Source: Roseibium limicola
GTDB lineage: Bacteria > Pseudomonadota > Alphaproteobacteria > Rhizobiales > Stappiaceae
DNA: 64,000 nucleotides
NCBI RefSeq assembly: GCF_017313085.1
Contig: NZ_JAFLNF010000001.1
Location: 186,001 to 250,000, forward strand
Direction of reading: 5' to 3'
Shown piece after piece: positions 18,308 to 26,412 of this stretch. Position numbers and translations under genes: made by a program. The number at the start of each line of letters is the position of its first letter. Within the stretch, counting starts at the first letter, position 1. Under the pieces are notes generated by a model. It saw nothing but the letters and a program-made list of their open reading frames with translations. It did not search any database and was not told the origin of the DNA.

Positions 18308-18785
18308 AAAATTGCTCGTCAGTCGGATCTGTTATCCACTTCACTATGTTTTGGCCAATGGCTTCAACCACCCGTCCTTCTTGCGACATCCGATTGTAGG
18401 ATTCTGCCAGATCGTTCACTTGACTTGCGGCGTCTTGCCCGAGAAGGTCGATTATCACTATGCTCGACACCATCTCGAACTGCGCGCCTATCATGTATGA
18501 AACATGATTGCTGACTACGAAGGCAAATATTCCCGCTACAAAATTGTCATCTTCGTTGCCATTGACGCCAATTGGAACGCCTGCTTCTTTTGCAATGAGA
18601 CGCACGATGGCGGCTGAAGCATGAATGGAATATTGGTGATTGTCTTCTTTTGGAGTTAATTGAACTCCTTCACTCCCCAACGCACGGTTTATTTTGGCGC
18701 GACTGTCGCCTTCAGCAGCGGCACGTATGAGGCCTTCCATGAATTCGAGTTCTTGCTGCTTTCGCCGTTTAAGAAACCCAAACAT
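18264..18785 (-). CDS. Hypothetical protein
   Basis: A 173-residue protein not recognised. The start has a good site ('caggtgaaac' before ATG 18785). It opens with a basic, amphipathic 'MFGFLKRRKQQELEFMEGLI'. It then has a mixed hydrophobic middle ('DNFVAGIFAFVVSNHVSYMIGAQFEMVSSIVIIDLL', about 80–115) that could be one or two membrane-associated helices, and a soluble C-terminus. It overlaps the read-through end of the DUF2793 remnant on the other strand. Its base composition is less GC-rich than the housekeeping genes, which fits an acquired gene in a small island next to a tRNA. Confidence 0.6.
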   Translation of the reverse strand: MFGFLKRRKQQELEFMEGLIRAAAEGDSRAKINRALGSEGVQLTPKEDNHQYSIHASAAIVRLIAKEAGVPIGVNGNEDDNFVAGIFAFVVSNHVSYMIGAQFEMVSSIVIIDLLGQDAASQVNDLAESYNRMSQEGRVVEAIGQNIVKWITDPTDEQFSKLAALYKLCRENT

Positions 18786-19242
18786 GTTTCACCTGTCCCT
18801 AGTTGAACGCCCTAACAGCTTACCAAGCCAAGTTCGATTGTCGACCAGTGTTAACGTCATGATGCGAAGGAGGTCTACGGTTTCGTTGTTTAGGCGCTCT
18901 CACAGGTCACCTAGGCATATCGTGGGCGGAAAAATCGAGCTTATCAAAAAGGCGCGTTGTCTGGCCCGAGGCGCGCCTTCGTTTTATCGCAGCGAATATC
19001 TTTTGTCCGTATTCATCTGATGCTTCAAATAGCGATTTAGCGTGGTTTAAAGAATCTTCAAGCGCTGTTCGAAAAACGCCTCAGCAACGGCCCTAAGGCC
19101 GGAAAATGGGTAGTGAAAGGCTGATTTCACCGCCCAGCGCAGTTAAACCACCCAAAAAAGTGAAAATTCCAGTTCGCCGTGTCAAACATTCCAGTTTTGC
19201 GTGGCGAGCTACAGGCAAATAAGGCATTGATTTTAAAGGAAA
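18786..19242. other. Gene-poor stretch between orphan ORF and tRNA
   Basis: No convincing gene. It contains a hairpin (18949–18979, listed) and otherwise nothing I can name. No copy of the tRNA 3' end was seen here by eye. Confidence 0.5.
18949..18984. terminator. Terminator-like hairpin
   Basis: The arms aaggcgcg (18949–18956) and cgcgcctt (18972–18979) flank a 15-base loop. There are A's to the left and 'cgtttt' to the right, so it could stop transcription on either strand. The minus-strand reading would serve the tRNA transcript some 260 bases upstream. Confidence 0.5.
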
Positions 19243-19319
19243 TGGTGGGCCCGGAGGGACTCGAACCCCCAACCAATCCGTTATGAGCGGACGGCTCTAA
19301 CCAGTTGAGCTACAGGCCC
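19243..19319 (-). tRNA. tRNA with CAU anticodon, probably tRNA-Ile2
   Basis: A complete 77-base cloverleaf including an encoded CCA. The 7-bp acceptor pairs gggcctg with cgggccc (one G:U), the D-arm is 'agctcaactggttagagc', the anticodon loop is ctcataa (anticodon CAT) within a gtccg/cggat stem, and the T-arm contains ggttcgagtcc. A CAU anticodon is shared by initiator Met, elongator Met and the lysidine-modified Ile2 tRNA. The G1:C72 pair rules out an initiator. The GGGCCTG acceptor and CTCATAA loop resemble alphaproteobacterial tRNAs assigned to Ile2, but elongator Met cannot be fully excluded. Confidence 0.93.
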
Positions 19320-19816
19320 TGAGCGCAGTTGCGGCGCATTGCGCGCACGGCGGTCAGAAAAGTCCCTACACCAAAGCCGCAATTGCCTGCAAGGGATTTG
19401 CCGGAAAGAGGCTGCGAAGATCCGTCGGAGCTCACAACAAACTGCCTCAACAAGGGCAATTCTCCATATAGGCGCCCTCCATGAAACCGGACGGGCCCTT
19501 CGATTGCCCCCCACTTGTTTTCTTGTCTCTAGTGTCGCTGACCGTTGCTCGCGGGTTCATGATGAAAAGGCACTGGAAAAGACGGCAGGGATCGACGGCG
19601 ATTGCGCAGCACCCAACTGCACAGCGCCCCCTGCCCGCCAGTCTCAATGCCACCACGGCTCTGCCGGATCGGGGCAAACGTCATCCAACTACCTGATCCA
19701 CGCCCCTGAACCGGGGACTGAGCACCGGATGCAGCCCCCGCCACGGGCTTGCCGCAATCATCAGAATAAGGTGAGGTCACTCTTTTGAATTTAGGCTTTA
19801 GACCCCGCGAGGCAAA
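19320..19816. other. Intergenic region upstream of the tRNA and the SIMPL gene
   Basis: About 500 bases between the divergent tRNA and SIMPL genes. Open frames cross it, but none has a convincing start site or recognisable domain. I see nothing definite beyond expected promoters. Confidence 0.45.
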
Positions 19817-20632
19817 ATGCAGGTCCGCTTTCCCTACTCCCCCCCGCCACAAAAACAGCCCACGGCCGCCGCAGAGACCACGCTGGAGCGCATACGCGCT
19901 CGGATCACGCCATTCGCCGTGGCAACGGGCCTGACCGTCATCGCCTTCGCCGGCCTTCTCAATCAGGCACAAGCCGAAGCAGCAACTGCAACAGCCAGCC
20001 CGAGCATCCTCGTCACCGGTCAGGGAACCGCCAGCCTGGTGCCCGATATTGCAGCCCTCAACCTGCGTGTCGTCACGCCTGGAGACAGCGCCCCGGAAGC
20101 ACTCGATGCCAACTCCGAGCAGCTTTCGAAAATCATCGCCAGTCTGACGAAAATCGGACTGGAAGAGCGCGATCTGCAGACCAGTGGCTTTTCCATCAAC
20201 CCACGCTATGCCGACCGCCGTGAGACCCCCGATGCGCCGCTGAAGATCATCGGATACGAAGTGCGCAATGGCCTGACCGTCAAGGTGCGCGACCTTGCCA
20301 AGTTGAGTTCTGTGCTGGATCAGGTGGTCAAGGCCGGCGCCAATGAGATGGGCGGCATTTCGTTTGAAGTGTCCAACCCGGAAGCACCGCTGAATGACGC
20401 CAGAAAGGCCGCCGTCAAGGACGCACGTGCCAAGGCGGAGCTCTATGCGGAAGCCGCAGGCGCGCAACTGGGCAAGATCCTGTTGATCACCGAGCAGAGC
20501 GCAGGCGGTGGCCCGGCCCCCATGTACAAAGCCGAAATGGCCATGATGCGGGCAGATGTTCCCATCCAGGCCGGCGAGGAAACCCTCTCTGCCAGTGTCA
20601 CCATACGGTTCGAGTTGATCCAGCCCAAATAA
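19817..20632 (+). CDS. SIMPL domain-containing secreted protein
   Basis: A 271-residue protein with a long N-terminal region and one hydrophobic segment (about 34–50, 'FAVATGLTVIAFAGLLNQ'), either a signal peptide or an anchor. The SIMPL (DUF541) domain fills the rest: 'ILVTGQGTASLVPDIAALNLRV' near 65, 'LTKIGLEERDLQTSGFSINP', 'IIGYEVRNGLTVKVRDL', and 'ARAKAELYAEAAGAQLGKIL' near 205. SIMPL proteins are periplasmic or surface proteins of unclear role, tied to oxidative stress protection in some bacteria. ATG 19817 follows 'gcgaggc'. A terminator follows the stop. Confidence 0.86.
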   Translation: MQVRFPYSPPPQKQPTAAAETTLERIRARITPFAVATGLTVIAFAGLLNQAQAEAATATASPSILVTGQGTASLVPDIAALNLRVVTPGDSAPEALDANSEQLSKIIASLTKIGLEERDLQTSGFSINPRYADRRETPDAPLKIIGYEVRNGLTVKVRDLAKLSSVLDQVVKAGANEMGGISFEVSNPEAPLNDARKAAVKDARAKAELYAEAAGAQLGKILLITEQSAGGGPAPMYKAEMAMMRADVPIQAGEETLSASVTIRFELIQPK

Positions 20633-20657
20633 GACCGGGCATCACACCAAGTCATAA

Positions 20658-20687
20658 AAAAGGCGGCTCCTTTGAGGGCCGCCTTTT
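20658..20687. terminator. Bidirectional intrinsic terminator
   Basis: A stem ggcggc/gccgcc flanked by A's on the left and T's on the right (arms 20658–20667 and 20678–20687). It stands between the convergent SIMPL and GNAT genes and can serve both. Confidence 0.8.
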
Positions 20688-20714
20688 CTGATAGGTCCAG
20701 CCTGTTTGACTGCT

Positions 20715-21302
20715 CTAGAGTTCCCGCATCCAGACCTGCATCGGCTTCTCGGTTTCGTCCGCTTCCCCGACATCCTTCCAGGGGAAATGAACCCGAACGC
20801 CATTCAGTTTGTCATAGCCACGTTTTTTCCAGAACGGATCAAGCGGCTGATAGTCATCCGGCTTCAGAGGATGATTATCCGGGCGAATGACGGCGCAGAA
20901 GGCTGCTTCGGTGAACCCCAGCTTGCGCGCATGCGCCTCCCGCTCATCAAAGAAGCGATGCCCTATACCCTGGCCACGAAAATCGGGTAGCAAAACGGAT
21001 TCCGCCATATAGAAGATGGTCGCCGGGTTCAGCCCCTTGTCCTCAAACGGGCCACGGAACTGAATGACTTCCGCCTCCAGCGGTTCGCCCGTCGCAGCCC
21101 CAACCAGCCGCCCATCGCTGAAGGCCCCGACGATAACCGCGCCTGAGGTCTTCTCATAGCGCTCAATGTAGCCCTTTTCGTAGTCCATCGAGCCCTCATA
21201 GAGGTAGGGCCAGGCGCGGAAGACCTCGATGCGAAGGCGAGCCAGATCCTCGAGAGCCTCGCTCAGCGCATCGCCGGTCAGGATCCTGATTTCCACTGAC
21301 AT
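20715..21302 (-). CDS. GNAT-family N-acetyltransferase
   Basis: A 195-residue acetyltransferase. Acetyl-CoA binding loop 'LLPDFRGQGIGHRFFDERE' near 110, with 'YMAESVLLP' before it, and a late 'HFPWKDVGEADETEKPMQVW' tail found in a conserved subgroup of alphaproteobacterial GNATs. ATG 21302 is chosen over the TTG at 21320: 'gggag' lies about 10 bases before it. The acceptor is unknown. Monocistronic by position, 141 bases past the flavoenzyme gene. Confidence 0.8.
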   Translation of the reverse strand: MSVEIRILTGDALSEALEDLARLRIEVFRAWPYLYEGSMDYEKGYIERYEKTSGAVIVGAFSDGRLVGAATGEPLEAEVIQFRGPFEDKGLNPATIFYMAESVLLPDFRGQGIGHRFFDEREAHARKLGFTEAAFCAVIRPDNHPLKPDDYQPLDPFWKKRGYDKLNGVRVHFPWKDVGEADETEKPMQVWMREL

Positions 21303-21443
21303 GATCTTACATACTCCCAAACTCCTAGCTTTGAGCGAGGGGCATAAAAAATCAAGTCGTCAGAGGGCAGAAATCAATGAAACCAAAGTCTTCCGTCGAA
21401 AACCTGCCCTTAAATACCAGATCGAGAGCTTTTCCGAAAAGGA

Positions 21444-22541
21444 TCAGTCTCGCGCTTCAAGCCAGATACGCGTGGTTTCCAAGTCATTGTCCAACAGGCC
21501 ACGTGCCACCTTCTGGCCGACAACAGCGCCAAACTTGTAGCCATGACCGGAACAGGCAGAAACAACACTCAGGCGGGCGCCGGGACGCATGAAGAAATGC
21601 TCATCACTGGTAAAAGTGTAGGCGCAGGTCACCACGTCCAGAGACTTGTACTCCTGAATGCGAGCAACTGGCGGCGCAAAGAGATCACGCACCACGTTGC
21701 CCTCCCCGGGGGTCGGCGCGCGGTTGTCGTTCGGGCCAGAGGCGAATTTATGATACCCGGCACCGAACTTGAGACCCGTGCCGGAAACCGGCGGCAGAAT
21801 GTAGCCATCGACCTTGCCTCCGATGTCGAGCACAACAGGCGCAACCTCCCAGTGGGCTTTAAGGTCCGCCGGCGGCTCCAGATAGACAACAGCCGTGCGA
21901 TAGGTCGTCAGGGTCGTAGCAAGCTCCGGCAGAAACCCCAGAACCCAGGCGCCAGCCGTAACAACCACATGATCGCCACGGAACTCTTCGCCGGTTTCCG
22001 TGCGCACTGCGCCAGCGTCTGCATCAAGAGAAACGACCCTTGTGTGCTCACGCACATCAGCGCCTTTGGCCATCAACCAGTCACGCAAACCTCTGGCAAT
22101 CTGCTGACACAGCAGCACGCCACCTTCTGGATGATAGGCACCAAAACGCAGTGACGCAGCCTCCAGGAACGGATAGCGCTCAGCCGTCTCTGTGGCAGTC
22201 ATTTCATCCAGCTTGTAGCCTTCGGCCAGCAAGCCATCACGGTATTCTTCGCCCTCGTCGCCCGCAACCTGAGAAAGTAGCAGAAAGCCCGTGTCGACCA
22301 GGTGACGGGCCCCCAGATCGTGCCACATCTCGTCCCAGGCTTCATAAGCCGACGAGATGCGCCGCTGATAGCCGCCCTGCCCGCCATAGGCTCGACGGAT
22401 GATCCGGTGCTGATCACCGGAAGCCGACAGCGGGTTCGGAATTGGCCCCTGCTCGAGCAACGTGACGTCCACGCCCTGTTTGACAAGAGACCAGGCGGTG
22501 GACAGGCCGGAGATCCCGGCGCCGACGACAACGACTTTCAT
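21444..22541 (-). CDS. Sarcosine oxidase-like FAD amine oxidase
   Basis: A 365-residue flavoenzyme in the monomeric sarcosine oxidase / N-methyltryptophan oxidase group, by length and motifs. The FAD fold begins at residue 1 with 'MKVVVVGAGISGLSTAWSL'. 'VVTCAYTFTSDEHFFMRPG' near 305 matches the block that holds the covalent-flavin cysteine in MSOX, and 'SACSGHGYKFGAVVGQ' follows. 'QHRIIRRAYGG' carries the Arg and His that line the substrate site. It would oxidise N-methyl or other secondary amino acids, giving H2O2. ATG 22541 is used rather than a TTG four codons earlier. Confidence 0.85.
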   Translation of the reverse strand: MKVVVVGAGISGLSTAWSLVKQGVDVTLLEQGPIPNPLSASGDQHRIIRRAYGGQGGYQRRISSAYEAWDEMWHDLGARHLVDTGFLLLSQVAGDEGEEYRDGLLAEGYKLDEMTATETAERYPFLEAASLRFGAYHPEGGVLLCQQIARGLRDWLMAKGADVREHTRVVSLDADAGAVRTETGEEFRGDHVVVTAGAWVLGFLPELATTLTTYRTAVVYLEPPADLKAHWEVAPVVLDIGGKVDGYILPPVSGTGLKFGAGYHKFASGPNDNRAPTPGEGNVVRDLFAPPVARIQEYKSLDVVTCAYTFTSDEHFFMRPGARLSVVSACSGHGYKFGAVVGQKVARGLLDNDLETTRIWLEARD

Positions 22542-22654
22542 GAAGATGCCCAAATGATAGAATGTGAAGTGGAGAACAGGCTAACGCTTTCGCCTCAACT
22601 GGCAAGCGCCATCCTGTCACCACGTCATTCTGTCACGGGGGTCTTCAACAGCCT

Positions 22655-23065
22655 TCAACCCTTCACCTGCCCAATCCAGTCCTCCAGATTGTAATAGGTG
22701 GTGATGCGGGAAATCTTGCTACCGGATATCTCAAAGAAGGAGCCCGCCGGCAATTGATAAGTCTGGCCATCGGCCTCCGGCAAGCCTTCATCCGTGGCAA
22801 GATAAGCCCCATTAACGGTAAACTCAGCCGCTGCACGTGACCCGTCTTCGGCAACCATCGTGACGATGTCAGTCAGGTTTTCCTTGTAGCAGCGGGTCAT
22901 ATGCGCGTTGAACTCAACAAACTTCGCCTTGCCTGTTCGGCGATCACCCTGATTGACATCATGAGCGATATCATCGGTGACCAGGGCTTCCATGGCGGCA
23001 ACGTCACCGGCATTGAAGGCCGCGTAATATTGATCGAGAAGGCGGCGCGCATCATTCTGTGACAT
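22655..23065 (-). CDS. SnoaL/NTF2-like ketosteroid isomerase-related protein
   Basis: A 136-residue cone-fold protein. Its start 'DARRLLDQYYAAFNAGDVAAMEALVTDDIAHDVNQG' is the classic NTF2-like N-terminal helix pair. The C-terminal strands 'PAGSFFEISGSKISRITTYYNLEDW' close the pocket. Related proteins are annotated ketosteroid isomerase-related; activity and ligand are unknown. It sits 113 bases before the sarcosine oxidase-like gene on the same strand and could be co-transcribed with it. Confidence 0.82.
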   Translation of the reverse strand: MSQNDARRLLDQYYAAFNAGDVAAMEALVTDDIAHDVNQGDRRTGKAKFVEFNAHMTRCYKENLTDIVTMVAEDGSRAAAEFTVNGAYLATDEGLPEADGQTYQLPAGSFFEISGSKISRITTYYNLEDWIGQVKG

Positions 23066-23235
23066 CTATTTCAGGGCTCCAGGGAGAGGTTTCAATTCGG
23101 CAAAGTGCCGGTTTGGGAAGCCAAAGAGTGCCCTCAACCGTGCCGGCAGACAAGCACAGTGCTGCGGCATTCCTGATGTTCTTTTGGGCGGCGTTCTGAT
23201 CTTTAGAGACGCCTCTCGGTCGGCTGACCGGGCAA

Positions 23236-24126
23236 TCAGCTTTGCCGGGCGAAAGGCTGATGCATAAACCCTTCCGTCATCTGAATGGTCAGACCATCTC
23301 CGCCAACGCGGCTCATCAGGCCATCATCGCCGACCCAGACCGGCTCCGCGAGAAGCTTTGTATCGCTTACGCCAAGCTTCTTGAAACTCAATCCCATTGA
23401 ATGAAACAGCGCCACCCGGCAGCCGGGCTTCGGATTCAATCCAGCCACCACGGGGCTCTTTCCCAGTTTCAGATGATGCGCGATGTCCCATTCCTGAACC
23501 ACGCCGTTGAAGCGGCTGACCACCCAGCAATGCATGTCGACGCAAGTCCCGGATTTCTCCGCTGGAAAAAAGTACCCGGTGACATAGCCCGCCTCAATAC
23601 CTGCCGCACGCAGGCACGCCACCAGATAGGTGTTAATGTCGACACACGATCCTTCGGTCACCCCACAAGCCAAATAAGGGATCTCGTCAAGGCCATCGTT
23701 AAAACGCACCTCGGGGTGGCCATACACAAACCGCGCATGGACTGCAGCCACGACCTTGGCCACCGCCTCCTGGCCCGCATTGCGCACTGCCTTCTCGGTT
23801 GCCTGCAAAAGATCTGCTGCCACGCGCGAGAATCGGCTGTCGTGGGCGCGAAAGAGGCTCTCGGGATACTGCGATGGGTGACATCCGAAGCGGTAGTCCA
23901 GCGTGACTGCCGTTGCATCTGGTGCTGGTCGGATCAAGCCAACCCGCTGCCCGGTATTGCCTTCCGTCGTCAGCGACAAATGACCATCTGAAACTTCCAG
24001 CCCAAGCGGCTGTTGATCAGGCGTAGAAATCCCCAGAGGTACCAGGAGGTTTCGGGTTTCACCCGGCGCTACATTCACTTTGACCCGGACTGCAGCACCT
24101 GAGGTCAAGTCGGTCTGGATGTTCAT
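23236..24126 (-). CDS. Transglutaminase-like protein in the ArsR/permease operon
   Basis: A 296-residue protein. Its N-terminal ~95 residues are a beta-rich domain. The transglutaminase core has Cys in 'GVTEGSCVDINTYLVACLRAAG' near 160, His in 'GTCVDMHCWVVSRFNGVVQEWD' near 194 and Asp in 'QEWDIAHHL'. The extra Cys next to the His is unusual. No signal peptide. It starts 3 bases after the stop of the ArsP-type permease, so it is the third gene of an ArsR–permease–transglutaminase operon. The family acts on peptides or cross-links; a role in metal stress is only suggested by position. Confidence 0.84.
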   Translation of the reverse strand: MNIQTDLTSGAAVRVKVNVAPGETRNLLVPLGISTPDQQPLGLEVSDGHLSLTTEGNTGQRVGLIRPAPDATAVTLDYRFGCHPSQYPESLFRAHDSRFSRVAADLLQATEKAVRNAGQEAVAKVVAAVHARFVYGHPEVRFNDGLDEIPYLACGVTEGSCVDINTYLVACLRAAGIEAGYVTGYFFPAEKSGTCVDMHCWVVSRFNGVVQEWDIAHHLKLGKSPVVAGLNPKPGCRVALFHSMGLSFKKLGVSDTKLLAEPVWVGDDGLMSRVGGDGLTIQMTEGFMHQPFARQS

Positions 24127-24129
24127 CGC

Positions 24130-25287
24130 TCACACTACCATTTGAAAAACAATACCGGACAGAACCGCCCCGACCACGCCAAGGCCCAGGTATGCCGCAA
24201 ACACCGAAGGGCGCACCAGAGACCAGACCGCCGCCATGGCAGGGATGGAGCTGACAGCCCCCGCAATCATGAACGCCATGGCGGCCCCGACACCCATCCC
24301 TTGATCGATGAGACCCGACAGCAATGGCGGCGCGACATAGGAGTTCAGATAGGCCGGCATCCCGACAAGAGCCGCAATCACGATGGTGCCGAACCCCTCA
24401 CCGCCCACAACCTGCGCAATCAGGTCAGCCGGAACATAGGCGACCAGCAGCGCTTCCAACACGTAGGCGAAGGCCAACCATTTGATCAGGAACGCCGCAT
24501 TGCTGCGAATTTCAGTGCCAAACGTACGACGACGCACTGCGTCGCTCCAAAAGCCCCAGACAGGACGGCCTGTAATCGGCGAGGCACCACATCCGCAAGC
24601 ACTGTGCGTGGTATTGCGTGATGGAGAGGCAAACGCCCCTGCCCGCGTCCCGAAGGCGATAATCGCCCCGCCAAAAAGGCCAAGGGTAACGGCAAAGATT
24701 GCCTTCCCAATTGCGAACGACCAGCCCAATGCCCCAGCGGTGATCAACAGTGTCGGAGGATCAATCAGCGGAGACGACAACCAGAATGCCATGATCGCCG
24801 ACAGAGGAGCCCCGACGGCCAGAAGTCCGGCAACAAACGGAATGACCTCGCACGAACAGAATGGCGCAAGGCCGCCAAAAAGCGCTGCCAGCACAATTGC
24901 CTGCGTCTCGCGCCCTTCGAAGGCCCTGGCGATATAAGCCTCAGCACCGGCGGCCTTCAGCCAGCCAATCAACGCCACCGCAAACACCACATAGGGCAGC
25001 GTGCCAAGAAAAGCATTTACGGCAAATTGCCCAATGTCAGGAAAGCGCGGAGCATCGAGGATTAAGACGGCGACCAGAATGACAACGATCAGCCCCCACG
25101 GCGAGCGTGCCATCCGCAGTGCCGTGCGTAGTGACGTAGCAAGCATAGAATGCAGCGATCGATCTGCACTGGCCTCAGCTTGCGCAGCCCCTGTTGAAGC
25201 GCCGCAACACGGCGTCTCGGCTCTTGCCGAAATCGAGACCGGGGATTTCTCAGCACAACAGGCGTTTCCATTCGACGCGATACTCAT
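24130..25287 (-). CDS. ArsP/DUF318-type permease (metal or organoarsenical efflux)
   Basis: A 385-residue membrane protein of the PF03773 permease family, with about eight transmembrane helices starting near residue 68. The signature 'GLAPFCSCEVIPFVAGLLAVGAP' carries the paired cysteines typical of ArsP-type efflux permeases. Two cysteine patches in soluble parts, 'ACCAEK' plus 'CCGAS' in the first 40 residues and 'HSACGCGAS' in a central loop, could hold metal or metalloid. ATG 25287 has 'ggag' seven bases upstream and overlaps the ArsR stop (ATGA), so the two are translationally coupled. Substrate could be trivalent organoarsenic, Cu or Zn. Confidence 0.86.
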   Translation of the reverse strand: MSIASNGNACCAEKSPVSISARAETPCCGASTGAAQAEASADRSLHSMLATSLRTALRMARSPWGLIVVILVAVLILDAPRFPDIGQFAVNAFLGTLPYVVFAVALIGWLKAAGAEAYIARAFEGRETQAIVLAALFGGLAPFCSCEVIPFVAGLLAVGAPLSAIMAFWLSSPLIDPPTLLITAGALGWSFAIGKAIFAVTLGLFGGAIIAFGTRAGAFASPSRNTTHSACGCGASPITGRPVWGFWSDAVRRRTFGTEIRSNAAFLIKWLAFAYVLEALLVAYVPADLIAQVVGGEGFGTIVIAALVGMPAYLNSYVAPPLLSGLIDQGMGVGAAMAFMIAGAVSSIPAMAAVWSLVRPSVFAAYLGLGVVGAVLSGIVFQMVV

Positions 25288-25673
25288 TGATCGTCTCCAT
25301 GCTCTGTCTCGCCGCACTTCTGCTCGTCGGCGCAGCATTCCTTCAGCAGGTACCCGCCCAGCGCCGCCAGGTGATCAAACGACGCCCTGTTCACAACTGA
25401 CCGCCCCTGCTTTTCCTGCAGGATCAAGCCACCCTGAGAAAGAAAGCGAAGGTGATGCGCCAGAGTTGAAGGCGCCATCCCGGTGCGTTCTTGAATATCC
25501 CCGATGGTCAATCCCCCAGTGCCGGCTTTCACCAGACAGAGAACAACTGCCAATCGCGCTTCCGACCCAAGGGCAGCAAACCCTTGCGCCACTTCTTCAA
25601 GGCTCAAATCAACGGGGATAGCCAGAGGGTCAACCAGAACATTTGCTTCTGCGCTCACAACCAGAACCCCCAC
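25284..25673 (-). CDS. ArsR-family metalloregulator
   Basis: A ~125-residue winged-helix repressor of the ArsR/SmtB family. The recognition helix region is 'TGMAPSTLAHHLRFLSQGGLI' (about 65–85), followed by the wing 'LQEKQGRSVVNRA'. The C-terminal 'LLKECCADEQKC' gives a likely thiol metal site. It should repress its own operon until metal or metalloid binds. Start is uncertain: GTG 25673 is nearly leaderless, while GTG 25655 has 'ggggg' eight bases before it. A perfect palindrome (25683–25698) lies next to the first start. Confidence 0.87.
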   Translation of the reverse strand: MGVLVVSAEANVLVDPLAIPVDLSLEEVAQGFAALGSEARLAVVLCLVKAGTGGLTIGDIQERTGMAPSTLAHHLRFLSQGGLILQEKQGRSVVNRASFDHLAALGGYLLKECCADEQKCGETEHGDDQ

Positions 25674-25682
25674 TTATAATCG

Positions 25683-25698
25683 ATAAAACTAGTTTTAT
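25683..25698. promoter_or_regulatory. Palindromic operator of the arsR operon
   Basis: The 16-base palindrome ataaaactagttttat is perfect. It sits in the AT-rich promoter region immediately upstream of arsR, flanked by further A/T symmetry (tata on each side). Position and symmetry fit autoregulation by the dimeric ArsR protein. Confidence 0.7.
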
Positions 25699-25768
25699 AG
25701 TTATATATGAAATTCTGCAAGCTCTCATTTGCTCCTCAGGCCTCAGCAGGCATCACCCAAACAAAAAA

Positions 25769-25789
25769 CCCCGCGTTCCCGCGGGGCTT
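25769..25789 (-). terminator. Intrinsic terminator of the DoxX gene
   Basis: Stem ccccgcg/cgcgggg with a 4-base loop, and on the minus strand a run of T's (from aaaaaa at 25763–25768). About 60 bases past the DoxX stop. Confidence 0.75.
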
Positions 25790-25845
25790 TGAGACCTCTT
25801 ATATTCGGCAGTTCAGACTGCCAGTTTGTTCATGGTTCTGGAGCC

Positions 25846-26235
25846 TTAGGCGCGACCCAACATCCGATCAAGGCTTACCGGACCTGGGCCCGCAGCGGAG
25901 ATGTAGAGGAAGGCAAAGCAATAAACCAAAGCCAGCTCGCCACCGTTCAGGATTGGATAGAAGTTCTGCGGAAAATGAGCGATGAAATAAGCAGCCGCCA
26001 TGGTTCCGCTGGCCAGAAACGCCGCTGGACGCGTCAGCAGTCCGAGCACGATCAAGGCACCACAGACAAGCTCGATCATTCCGGCCACGCCACCCATGGA
26101 GAACGGATCAATGCCGGACATTTTCGTCGGCGGCAAGCTGAGATACTTACTCGTTCCATGCTGCAGGAATGCAGCCCCGACGACAATGCGGAACACACTG
26201 AGAATGAGAGCAGAATGGGGTTTCAAGAAGGTCAC
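25846..26235 (-). CDS. DoxX-family membrane protein
   Basis: A 129-residue inner-membrane protein with four hydrophobic segments, about residues 8–26, 47–68, 73–90 and 98–118. The DoxX motif 'RIVVGAAFLQHGTSKYL' is near the start and 'GMIELVCGALIVLGLLTRPAAF' in the middle. Roles in the family are poorly defined (redox or thiol stress in some). The start is GTG 26235 with 'tgagg' nine bases upstream; no ATG fits the frame. Confidence 0.85.
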   Translation of the reverse strand: MTFLKPHSALILSVFRIVVGAAFLQHGTSKYLSLPPTKMSGIDPFSMGGVAGMIELVCGALIVLGLLTRPAAFLASGTMAAAYFIAHFPQNFYPILNGGELALVYCFAFLYISAAGPGPVSLDRMLGRA

Positions 26236-26412
26236 GACATTATACCTCAGGCAAAGAGAATCAGACCGGCCTCACGGCCACCAAGTGGAAACATCCCACA
26301 TGGAACAAAGCCAGCCAATCCATATGATGTCAGGCATCCATCCTGCCCCGGCACTTGCCTCGCCTGAGGCTTTTCTTCTAACTGCAGGCAGAACAGTCCT
26401 GGATAGAGACCG

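Noticed and set aside
19243-19319. Initiator tRNA-fMet
   Set aside because: The first acceptor pair is G:C; bacterial initiator tRNAs have a mismatch there.
19339-19788. 149-residue plus-strand frame upstream of the SIMPL gene
   Set aside because: No ribosome site, odd composition rich in Arg, Ser, His and Cys, no domain.
19529-20467. 312-residue minus-strand frame over the SIMPL gene
   Set aside because: Antisense to a gene with a clear domain and signal segment; composition is typical of a shadow frame.
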